64,000 bases of DNA from Leeuwenhoekiella marinoflava DSM 3653 (GTDB taxonomy: Bacteria; Bacteroidota; Bacteroidia; Flavobacteriales; Flavobacteriaceae), in the NCBI RefSeq assembly GCF_900129005.1, contig NZ_FQUN01000014.1, positions 79,497 to 143,496 on the forward strand, read 5' to 3'. A program made the position numbers and the translations under genes. Shown in pieces: positions 25,301 to 31,536 of the stretch; the stretch's first letter is position 1; every line of letters begins with the position of its first letter. A model generated the notes under the pieces. The model was not told the DNA's origin and did no database searches. It saw nothing but the letters and a program-made list of their open reading frames with translations.

Positions 25301-25661
25301 TATCGGCCTGCAATTGGACTTGGATTGGCGCTAAGGATTCAATAGTGATTTCCTGAGTTGTGAAGCCTACATAGGATATTTTAATAACGGCAGGTAATTG
25401 AGATACATTAAGTTCAAAGTTACCGTCAAAATCAGAAGAGGCACCGTTGGTTGTGTTTACTTCCATAATGGAAGCACCCGGCAAGGGCATCCCAGTATTA
25501 TCAAGAACAGTTCCTGTTAGTTTTTGTTGTTCAGAGTTTGAGATTGGTGGAATATTAGCAGCGTATAAGAAGCTGGAGGAGCAGAGTAATAAGGTGAATG
25601 CGACCAAAAATTTGGGCACAAAGGCATGCAATTTAAAAAATTGGAGTATTTTGTTTTTCAT
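22380..25661 (-). CDS. SusC/RagA-family TonB-dependent transporter
   Basis: A 1093-residue outer-membrane receptor. After a signal peptide (to about 34) comes the carboxypeptidase-D-like domain (LTGTVLDNTGMPLPGASIMEV..., about 48-125), then the linker LDEVVVVGYGETSREKLSTAVSTV, the plug domain (RGFTSINGGTPLILIDGIEGS, ESISVLKDAGAAAIYGARG) and a 22-strand barrel ending in SLGLSLKF. There is no N-terminal anti-sigma-interacting secretin/STN domain, so it does not signal through a FecR pathway. That leaves regulation to other means, and the sigma/dCas12f system next door is the obvious candidate. First gene of susC-susD-EEP-EEP. Confidence 0.94.
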   Translation of the reverse strand: MKNKILQFFKLHAFVPKFLVAFTLLLCSSSFLYAANIPPISNSEQQKLTGTVLDNTGMPLPGASIMEVNTTNGASSDFDGNFELNVSQLPAVIKISYVGFTTQEITIESLAPIQVQLQADNNALDEVVVVGYGETSREKLSTAVSTVNTENLEQRPVADVTSSLQGLSPGLNVTQSTGKIGAEPRINIRGFTSINGGTPLILIDGIEGSLSNLNPNDVESISVLKDAGAAAIYGARGSFGVVLVTTKNADKGNVQVNLGVTTAINSPTMNTDFLTDPFKAVSIVDEAFRNNSGASYTGYTEEDMQALFEVSQDPSLARVIIDQRNGRDQYVHYGYTDWWNTFFRKTYPTQIYNASVSGGSEKIKAYFSYRNFQSKGILKVQDDSYEKYNLRGKVDIEVTDWLSFSNNMQYNSSEDLEHSGSQYGNYSNLWGSLIWVHALPSYVPVNPDGGALWRTELNNYTIGDGVYAGLLQGTTKQQTNNNEFSNIASVELKPVKGVTLNANYAIRRNEYSRFQRSTRIPYSIYPEQLDLMGNDYLNEYRTESKYDALNIYGEYKGYFGDHTLKATIGFNQETFITKSINASKQNLISNDLNSLGLATSNPTTSGSASEWALQGLFYRLSYDYKDKYVAEFNGRYDATSRFPSAYRWGFFPSFSGAWLVNKEQFFENATGETFDLLKFRASYGSLGNQNINNYAYFPTLPNGLYNYVLNGSRLNYIESPALNPSEITWEKVSTLDFGVDVGLLNNHLSASFDWFQRDTEGMLSPGATLPSVLGTGSPLENAADLRTKGFELSVSYNDYFELAEDTFNWTVTANLSNSKTKITDFDNPNRSLVDFYEGMTIGELWGYRIDGLFQTEEEIANHADQSFVSNRITSGGGLQPGDVKYLDLDGDGYIGEGENTVDNPGDREIIGNSAPQYLYSLLANANWKGFDFSVFFQGVGKQDWYPNSDSRMFWGPYNRPYNSFIRKDMVADMWSPENTDAYYPRNYGYIALGGSLEKVNDRYLQSVAYLRLKNLTVGYTLPDGIISKTSATKLRIYFSGENLLTFSKLTDYIDPEAASASVNLNSPSTSANRGTAQTNPFSETYSLGLSLKF

Positions 25662-26052
25662 CAGAATAGAACTATGGATTTGTACTGTAGTTTTTATTTT
25701 TAATCACCCGTTTCTGCTGCAACAGAAACGGGCTTTAAATTTTGGGCTAATTCAAAAGGTGTGTCTTATAAAATTGTCTTTAAGGAGTTAGATATCTATT
25801 TGAAGACAAAAGAAAGGCTTATATCATCCAATTGGATTAACTTAATTTTATCTAAAATTTAATAAGTAAATGCTTTTAGTAAGAAATTTAACCTAAGATT
25901 TACAAATCACAAGATTTGAAAAAGTTGAGTTAATGTTTTTTTAGGTTTTTTTATAGAACAGAATGGATAGCTCAGGGTACTTGCTCTATGCTAACAAAGA
26001 GGATAGAATCTTTCCTCTATTTCAGGTTTTTTAGATGATTATGAATTTTGGA
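25662..26052 (-). promoter_or_regulatory. Leader/promoter region of the susCD operon
   Basis: About 390 bp without a gene, upstream of susC and downstream (in minus-strand sense) of guide unit 5. It holds a stable hairpin 45 bp before the ATG (25707-25732), a dyad CAAATC-ACAA-GATTTG at about 25904-25919 and a dyad AGAGGA...TCCTCT around 25998-26018. No good -33/-7 promoter pair is evident, as expected if transcription is started by an RNA-guided sigma, but absence by eye is weak evidence. Confidence 0.45.
25707..25732 (-). promoter_or_regulatory. Leader hairpin upstream of susC
   Basis: Perfect 10-bp stem CCCGTTTCTG/CAGAAACGGG with a six-base loop. On the minus strand the tail is A-rich rather than a T-run, so it is not a clear terminator. 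It could stabilise the mRNA, attenuate, or be bound by a regulator. Confidence 0.6.
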
Positions 26053-26126
26053 GGGTGTTTGTATACCCGTAAGGTGAGGTCTCAGATACTCACTAAATGT
26101 CAAAGGGCATATACAACGGGCGTGAG
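26053..26126 (+). ncRNA. Guide RNA unit 5
   Basis: Scaffold of 74 nt: stem 1 GGGTG/TACCC, stem 2 GTGAG/CTCAC, stem 3 ATGT/GCAT, end ACAACGGGCGTGAG. From CTCACTAAATGT to the end it is identical to unit 4, its closest relative 7 kb away. The presumed guide starts near 26127 (CGTGCTTTTTCAAATTGAAA). Same strand as units 1-4 and divergent from susC. Confidence 0.73.
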
Positions 26127-26226
26127 CGTGCTTTTTCAAATTGAAATTTTAAAGTGTCGCAAATTTAATAATGCTGATTAAAAAAAATAGAATCCTACAA
26201 TCTATAGAATAACCCAAATGGGTGGA

Positions 26227-26299
26227 GGGGGCTTGTACGCCCGTAAAGTGAGATTTAAGATACGCACTAAATGCCACGGGGCAAGCACAACGGCGTGAG
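26227..26299 (+). ncRNA. Guide RNA unit 6
   Basis: Most diverged copy: stem 1 GGGC/GCCC (shifted register), stem 2 GTGAG/CGCAC (one mismatch), stem 3 with ATGC/GCAA, end ACAACGGCGTGAG. An upstream hairpin ACCC-AAAT-GGGT (26212-26223) parallels that of unit 4. The presumed guide starts near 26300 (TTCACTTATACTTTAATGC). Confidence 0.66.
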
Positions 26300-26434
26300 T
26301 TCACTTATACTTTAATGCACTAATTTCACGCTAAAAAATCAATGATTTTATTGGGCTGAGCCCATTTTTACGTTAAAAATGAAGATCTTAAAAACTGCAA
26401 TAAATACGCGGGTAAACTTTAAGCGCTTATACTA

Positions 26435-27388
26435 TCAGGCTATTTTCTTAGAAGCGAGTAGGGCACATCTCAATAGAAAAATGCGCTCGTATTCTTTGCA
26501 CATATCGTTAGATAAATTGGACTTATTAAGCCAACTTTTAAAAAGTTTACGTTTGTCAATCATTCTTTTGAAAACTCCAGAAATCTGCTTATTTGTCAAT
26601 CCCATATTTTCACCTAAATACTCAAAATCCATTTGTGTAAGTTTATTTTTCTTTCCATTAATGGTAAGGGCCATTTCTTCTTTGTCTTCTGGATTAACCA
26701 GAGAAACATTTAGCAAATCATAGGCAGGAGCCAAAAGCCATTTCCCATCATTAAGAATCATTGAGAAATTTTTAAGATGCATATCATTATTCCCCGTCAA
26801 AAAGCTAAACACAACCAATTCAAAAAAGAATATTTTATCAAGCCCCGTATTTGTTGAGTACGCTTCCAATGCTTTCCCAATCTTCTCCATCGAGCTTTTA
26901 TACTTATCATAGGCTTCTGTTATTTGGAACATATCGAGCATATGTATTTTTTCTCCCTCGGAAGTTCGATCGATGCGCTTGGTGATATAAGCCAGCTCAC
27001 CTGATGCTAATCTTATTAAGCTTGACGGAACAACATTTATCCCAAAAGACTCTGCAATACGCATCGTGACATGCTCATTTTGGGGCATTTCAGGATAGAG
27101 TGTTGATGGCGGCTTAAAAATATAATTACCTCCCAATGCACCCACAACCGTTAATCTTCCTGCCTCTTTATCTTCAACATCATCTAATAGCGAAAGGGAT
27201 AGTTTTGGCTGGACCCCAGGTACTGCAATACTACGCTCAACAACTTCCTTAGCTAACTCATTCATTTGATCTAAAGAATACGCTAAAATAGGAGGTTGAT
27301 CTGTATCAAAGAATTCTTGACTACATTTTGTATGAAAATCCTTTTCGTTTTCAATGGGTTCATAACAGTATAAACATTTATTTTTCAT
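26435..27388 (-). CDS. HipT/HipA-like serine/threonine kinase toxin
   Basis: The kinase core of HipA as a separate protein, about 317 residues from MKNKCLYCYEP. It starts with a zinc-binding CLYC...HTKC element, then the Gly-rich/activation segment (VPGVQPKLSLSL), IFKPPSTLYPEMPQNEHVTMRIAESFGI, the catalytic loop GNNDMHLKNFSMI and the metal-binding Asp in LLAPAYDLLN. Family members phosphorylate tRNA synthetases and arrest growth. I prefer the start at 27388 over the ATG at 27412 because the zinc motif begins there; it overlaps the HipS gene by 11 bp. Order B-S-T matches tripartite HipBST modules. Confidence 0.85.
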   Translation of the reverse strand: MKNKCLYCYEPIENEKDFHTKCSQEFFDTDQPPILAYSLDQMNELAKEVVERSIAVPGVQPKLSLSLLDDVEDKEAGRLTVVGALGGNYIFKPPSTLYPEMPQNEHVTMRIAESFGINVVPSSLIRLASGELAYITKRIDRTSEGEKIHMLDMFQITEAYDKYKSSMEKIGKALEAYSTNTGLDKIFFFELVVFSFLTGNNDMHLKNFSMILNDGKWLLAPAYDLLNVSLVNPEDKEEMALTINGKKNKLTQMDFEYLGENMGLTNKQISGVFKRMIDKRKLFKSWLNKSNLSNDMCKEYERIFLLRCALLASKKIA

Positions 27389-27713
27389 CAGGATCTGGTA
27401 TTGGTTGAACACTAACAGCTCCGATACAATTTTGACAGCAAGCCAGCAATAGTCCCATACGGTCGTTCGGTTGTAATTTCCAGTTTTTACTTGCGATATC
27501 TAATAACCATCCTTCAGGGATCAAACCTTCAAAAAAAGCAAAAAGGTGATTATTGATATAGGGCTTTTCAGTTACAGGCATGGTGAACGTGAGAAACTGA
27601 TCTTTGTAAGCTGAAACATATTCAGGAGTATATTGAAATATATAATCTCCATCATCTTTTTCGGTAAGATGACCGGCTAATATATCTTTATAATAGATTA
27701 GGGCTTTTCTCAT
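27378..27713 (-). CDS. HipS: separate N-terminal HipA subdomain
   Basis: A 111-residue protein equal to the N-subdomain 1 of HipA (Couple_hipA): YKDILAGHLTEKDDGDYIFQYTPEY..., FTMPVTEKPYINNHLFAFFEGLIPEGWLLDIASKNWKLQPNDRMGLLLACCQNCIGAVSV. In HipBST systems this separated piece is the antitoxin. It overlaps hipB by 4 bp upstream and hipT by 11 bp downstream, giving a three-gene operon with coupled translation. Confidence 0.83.
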   Translation of the reverse strand: MRKALIYYKDILAGHLTEKDDGDYIFQYTPEYVSAYKDQFLTFTMPVTEKPYINNHLFAFFEGLIPEGWLLDIASKNWKLQPNDRMGLLLACCQNCIGAVSVQPIPDPDEK

Positions 27714-27931
27714 TTCTTAGTTGATTTTTCAAAATCTGCGGTTTTCACAACTGCCAGTTCGTGACCAAACATACCTAGCACCAAGTTAACTTTAGTCATA
27801 TTAAGATTGGTCTTTCCTTGCTCAATTTTTCTAATAACTGTTAATGCAACTCCTACGCGATCAGCAAATTCCTGTTGCGTGAGATTAACCTCCTTTCTTC
27901 GTGTTTTCAAGAACGTTGATAATTTCTCCAT
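27710..27931 (-). CDS. HipB-like XRE transcriptional regulator
   Basis: A 73-residue Cro/CI-type repressor: FLKTRRKEVNLTQQEFADRVGVALTVIRKIEQGKTNLNMTKVNLVLGMFG. It matches HipB in size and in position as first gene of the hipB-S-T operon. It should bind an operator in its own promoter; a 26-bp dyad lies 25 bp upstream of the start. Confidence 0.85.
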   Translation of the reverse strand: MEKLSTFLKTRRKEVNLTQQEFADRVGVALTVIRKIEQGKTNLNMTKVNLVLGMFGHELAVVKTADFEKSTKK

Positions 27932-28233
27932 TGTATGTTTTTAAATATAAAGACATTTAAATATAGTCATTTATATTTAAAAGCATATAAATAAGAAATG
28001 AAACCTTAAATCGTTGTAATTACATATAATTTTTAAATAAGGCATTACTTTTTATTCAAATTATAGAATAGAAAGAAACCGTTTTTTTCAGATAGATTTT
28101 TAGCGGATTCACAGAACGAAGCAGATTATCCTATCTGTTCAACCCCTTGTTATCCGTTTCTTGTCAGATTCAGCCAATACATTAGATTCTTGATTTTTAT
28201 AATTTTTTCAGATTCTTTCTTACCATTAACCGC
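27932..28233. other. Intergenic region upstream of hipBST
   Basis: Contains the candidate HipB operator at 27956-27981; otherwise A/T-rich with no gene or structured RNA that I can support. Confidence 0.35.
27956..27981. promoter_or_regulatory. Dyad upstream of hipB, candidate operator
   Basis: TTTAAATATA and TATATTTAAA arms around GTCATT; a further ATATAA/TTATAT half-site flanks it. The location between hipB and its likely promoter fits autoregulation. A/T-rich composition makes chance dyads more likely. Confidence 0.45.
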
Positions 28234-28701
28234 TTAGCTATTCTGTTTAAGCAATTGGTTAATATGGTGGTTTACTTGTTCAATTTGTTTGGCCTCTGTT
28301 TTTTTTGAAGTAATATCATTTAAAATTTCATTTTGTTGATCTTTATGTAATGATTTAAACGAGTCTAGTACACTTGCATCTTCAAAACATTGGAAAATTT
28401 CTGAATTTTTATGAATTCTGTCATGGGTATGCAGATATAAAGTAACAGTCACCTTATCCCCACCGGTCTTACCTATTGCATTTCTGATTTCTTGGTTTAT
28501 TGAAATTATTTTGTCCTCTTCTTTTCTTGGTGCTAAATTCATTTCTTTTAACTCGTAATCATCTATTAAACCAGATACTTTTAGCGAACCCCAAGTTCCA
28601 TCTATGTCGGCTGTATTAGGTATGACAAGATGGTATGTCCAAGCTCCATTTCCACTTTTATAAATTAATTCAAGCTCTTGATTGTCGACAATTTTTTTCA
28701 T
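28234..28701 (-). CDS. DUF1905/OmdA-type protein (YdeI-like)
   Basis: A 155-residue soluble protein. The N-terminal half (GAWTYHLVIPNTADIDGTWGSLKVSGLIDDYELKEMNLAPRKEEDKIISINQEIRNAIGKTGGDKVTVTL) is the DUF1905 beta-barrel. The C-terminal helical part (FQCFEDASVLDSFKSLHKDQQNEILNDITSKKTEAKQIEQVNH) is the OmdA/YdeI bacteriocin-protection region. The function in this family is poorly defined. It stands alone between HipBST and the mobilisation genes. Confidence 0.75.
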   Translation of the reverse strand: MKKIVDNQELELIYKSGNGAWTYHLVIPNTADIDGTWGSLKVSGLIDDYELKEMNLAPRKEEDKIISINQEIRNAIGKTGGDKVTVTLYLHTHDRIHKNSEIFQCFEDASVLDSFKSLHKDQQNEILNDITSKKTEAKQIEQVNHHINQLLKQNS

Positions 28702-28979
28702 TCTTTTATTTCCACGTTATTTGATATTGCTAATAATTATATAGGTGTGCCTTTAAATTAATTAGTGCACTGAGACCTTATAAATATAGGCTTTTACGAA
28801 ATGAGCCTGAAATTAGAAGAAAACAAAGACTATAGAATAAGGTGATGTTAAGACGTAAAATTACTTTTTAATACAAAGTATCATCTCACTCAAATCCCTT
28901 CCCATTATTTTTTCTTTCGAAAAGGCCTTCACAACGGCTAGGTTTTTTTTGAAAGAAAAAATTATTTCTGTTTTACCTA

Positions 28980-29294
28980 TTAGCGTAGCAACAGGTAAAC
29001 AATACTAAATGCTTGTGAAAGAAAAAGAAATAAAGCTAGCACTAACAACCAATTCGGAATCGTCCGGGAATGTTTAATACGCTTTAGTATTTCTTTACGA
29101 TATTTCTGTTGAGTTGTTAGATCTATATGTAGTTTTTTAAGATGTTCCTCAATTAACTTTTCAATTTGTGTGCTGTCTGCTTTGATAGACGTACTCTTTA
29201 GATTTTTTTCAATTTGCTCTAAGCGATTGACTTCCTCCTTAAAGGAATGTAATTCTTCAACGAGAAGTTCTGAGATTAGTTCGAGCTTTGTCAT
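28980..29294 (-). CDS. Small coiled-coil membrane protein of the mobilisation operon
   Basis: A 104-residue protein with a long charged helix (about 1-75, heptad-like with LIEEHLKKLHIDL) and one C-terminal transmembrane segment (NWLLVLALFLFLSQAFSIVYLLL). It overlaps the relaxase gene by 4 bp. It probably belongs to the relaxosome or anchors it to the membrane near a helper secretion system; that role is inferred from position. Confidence 0.65.
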   Translation of the reverse strand: MTKLELISELLVEELHSFKEEVNRLEQIEKNLKSTSIKADSTQIEKLIEEHLKKLHIDLTTQQKYRKEILKRIKHSRTIPNWLLVLALFLFLSQAFSIVYLLLR

Positions 29295-30115
29295 ATTCCA
29301 ATTCCTTTATCGATTACAATTTTTAGGACCTTTTTGGCAACAGCTTTAGCCAGGCTTGGTGCAATGGGCACGCTTGTTCCTAGTAAAACAACACTTTTTG
29401 TACGGTTGATGGATTTGAGCAAATTACTGGCAGACATCGACCGGTGAACGGCACTACCTTTTATACTTTGCCCTTGGTACTCAAAACGAAAACCCTGCAG
29501 CTGTTTGGATTTATTGATTACCGGTATAACATCAATCTGCTGATCTCTCATTCGGTTGATATAGGTCTGAAGATCTTTAGAGGGGCCTTGCATGGCTTGC
29601 TGATGCGCCTTATGGATTTCACCTCGCGTATGTGCGAGCTCTTTATTTTTTTCAAATTGTACGTCCTGCACGGTTTGAATACCCATTTGCTTTGCAGTTC
29701 GCTCAGCAGCCAATTGACTTTGCTTGCCTATAAAACTGTCGTTATATGCCTTGCCCTTTAGATCGATACGATTGACATAAAGATGCACGTGTGTATGCGC
29801 TTTATCTCGATGTACATAAGCCACTGCCTGTCGGTCTTGCAATTTCATGTTTTGAATAAAGGTTTTAGTGAGTTTGCCTAAATCCTCAGTATTCATTTGA
29901 GTTCCATCGGTCACCGTTGGGCTTAGAATAAAACTCAAAGTATTGCGCTCACAATTTTGATTGAGCGCTTGCACGGCTTTAAATTCCTGAGTGATCTCTT
30001 CAGCAGTTTCTCCGGTGATTAGGTCACTATAAACCTGTTCAGCTTCTTTCTCTTGATTATTGCCATATCGCAAAGCTCCAAGAGTACTAGATATGGAACT
30101 TCCTTTGCCAATCAT
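29291..30115 (-). CDS. Relaxase (MobP/MobB-type, HUH)
   Basis: A 274-residue MOB relaxase. The HUH metal site is HTHVHLYVNRI (His107, His109, His111), preceded by RNTLSFILSPTVTDG. The candidate nucleophile Tyr lies near the N-terminus (ALRYGNNQEKEA), as usual for Bacteroidota relaxases. It nicks oriT to start transfer of the element. Overlaps of 4 bp on both sides (MobC upstream, membrane protein downstream) show one operon. Shorter than many family members (300-450), consistent with a minimal mobilisable element. Confidence 0.88.
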   Translation of the reverse strand: MIGKGSSISSTLGALRYGNNQEKEAEQVYSDLITGETAEEITQEFKAVQALNQNCERNTLSFILSPTVTDGTQMNTEDLGKLTKTFIQNMKLQDRQAVAYVHRDKAHTHVHLYVNRIDLKGKAYNDSFIGKQSQLAAERTAKQMGIQTVQDVQFEKNKELAHTRGEIHKAHQQAMQGPSKDLQTYINRMRDQQIDVIPVINKSKQLQGFRFEYQGQSIKGSAVHRSMSASNLLKSINRTKSVVLLGTSVPIAPSLAKAVAKKVLKIVIDKGIGI

Positions 30116-30408
30116 TTGAGTATGGTTTTTAAGTGTTTCTTGATTTCTTCAGCCACTAAAATCACTTCTTCACTGAGCTTTGGATTTCCTTTTTTATACA
30201 TATTTCCAATGCGTTTAAAGTTGTTGTGATACTTGACCAGCATTTTATAGGTGTCCATATGCTCCTCACTCATACGCTGAGTGATTTGTTGTTCCATTAG
30301 GCTATTTCTACAAAAGGCACTTAAAGAAGAACCTGCAGCTTTAGCTTTTACCTGCAGCAATTTTTTCTCATACACGCTGCATCTGAATTTGATAAGTGCT
30401 CGTTTCAT
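30112..30408 (-). CDS. MobC-like mobilisation accessory protein
   Basis: About 98 residues from MKRALIKFRCSVYEKKLLQ. The start at 30408 is preferred to an upstream in-frame ATG (30468), because the preceding residues are not conserved in style and the ribbon-helix-helix core starts here (IKFRCSVYEKKLLQVKAKAAGSSLSAFCRNSLM). It should bind oriT and assist the relaxase, whose gene it overlaps by 4 bp. Confidence 0.82.
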   Translation of the reverse strand: MKRALIKFRCSVYEKKLLQVKAKAAGSSLSAFCRNSLMEQQITQRMSEEHMDTYKMLVKYHNNFKRIGNMYKKGNPKLSEEVILVAEEIKKHLKTILK

Positions 30409-30496
30409 CGTTTGTTTTTTTTCTTTGCAACCACCGGGAGCAAAGCAAGATTGTGGCCACAGCCACACATCTTGCCCTGCTTTCCAGAAATCAGTT

Positions 30497-31351
30497 TTAA
30501 TTCGTTTTCATCAGCCAGGCATTCAAGTCCTTTTCAGCAGTATAGAATTCCGATTTATCGATACATTTAGAAGTTGAATTCAAGAAGTTTGCTGTGGCTT
30601 TTCTTCCGGCTTCATCCTGATCTAAGTAGAGTTCAACAAGTTTATAATGATCAAAATAGGGGAGTGCCCTATCCGCAAAAGCAACGGAGTTTAAAACCAG
30701 AAAATCAGCTTCTCTTTTTAAATTTGGATATACTGTAATAAGCGATAACAGGTCAAACATTCCTTCTAGAATAATTAAATATGAAAATCCATTTTTAACC
30801 AAAGTCAGATCTTTTGGAGAACTGGACGATTTACAGTGGCGATTTCTAAATTCCCATCCTCCGGAATTGTTCTTCAGTGCAATTGAGAAATAGTATTTAC
30901 TTCCAATAGTATAATGGACTTCCCTACAGAATCGCTTTGCAGCAATCAGACTAATTTTTCGCTCGTGTATATATTCTAGTAGTGCTGGATGTTGAATCAT
31001 TTTTACATGCTTGATTTCAATTCTAGATTCCTTAAAATTGGTTTCCTGCTGTTTGGGTAGATCATAATCAACCGTTTTAAGCTGAGCTAAAATCGCTAAT
31101 GCATGGCTTACAGATACTTTTGAAAGGGCACAAACCAGATCGATACAGTTGCCGCCTTTACCTAATCCGTGATCGTACCAGCAGTTTAATGTTTTAGAAA
31201 CTTTAAAGGATGCTTGGGTTTCTGACCGAAGGGGACTCAGAAACCAAGCTTCCTTTTCCGAATTGCGAGTGGGATAGTGTCCTAAAAATTCCAGCGCCTT
31301 CACGATGGAAATTTTTCGGGCATTTTCACACGATAGTTTTTCTTTTTTCAT
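30497..31351 (-). CDS. CHC2/Toprim-type primase of the element
   Basis: A 284-residue primase-like protein. The N-terminal part is the CHC2-type module with degenerate zinc ligands (FLSPLRSETQASFKVSKTLNCWYDHGLGKGGNCIDLVCAL). The C-terminal part is a Toprim domain (LIILEGMFDLLSLI with Glu, and VELYLDQDEAGRKATANFL with DxD). Together with the downstream SF3 helicase it would let the element replicate after excision or transfer. It lies upstream of mobC in the same direction. Confidence 0.83.
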   Translation of the reverse strand: MKKEKLSCENARKISIVKALEFLGHYPTRNSEKEAWFLSPLRSETQASFKVSKTLNCWYDHGLGKGGNCIDLVCALSKVSVSHALAILAQLKTVDYDLPKQQETNFKESRIEIKHVKMIQHPALLEYIHERKISLIAAKRFCREVHYTIGSKYYFSIALKNNSGGWEFRNRHCKSSSSPKDLTLVKNGFSYLIILEGMFDLLSLITVYPNLKREADFLVLNSVAFADRALPYFDHYKLVELYLDQDEAGRKATANFLNSTSKCIDKSEFYTAEKDLNAWLMKTN

Positions 31352-31425
31352 CAGCCTTTACTTTGGAGTTATTTTTTGATGAAGTGATGTTTTAGGCTGC
31401 TATCCCTTATGGGTTCTAGTTTTTT

Positions 31426-31497
31426 TAAATCATCAAAAGGGCATCAGCTCATCATTCTTTTTTTTTCATCTGCATCACTTTTTATTTTGATGATTTA
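31426..31497. repeat. Inverted repeat and GATGA/TCATC cluster, possible origin
   Basis: TAAATCATCAAAA (31426-31438) is the exact reverse complement of TTTTGATGATTTA (31485-31497). Between and around them are several further TCATC/CATCA words. It lies between the primase and helicase genes, where a replication origin of the element would be expected. This is suggestive only. Confidence 0.4.
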
Positions 31498-31536
31498 AAG
31501 ATGAATAAATGATGAGTACTTTAATAGCTACAAATA

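Noticed and set aside
28930..28940. ACAACGG word as a seventh guide unit
   Set aside because: None of the three scaffold hairpins is present upstream.
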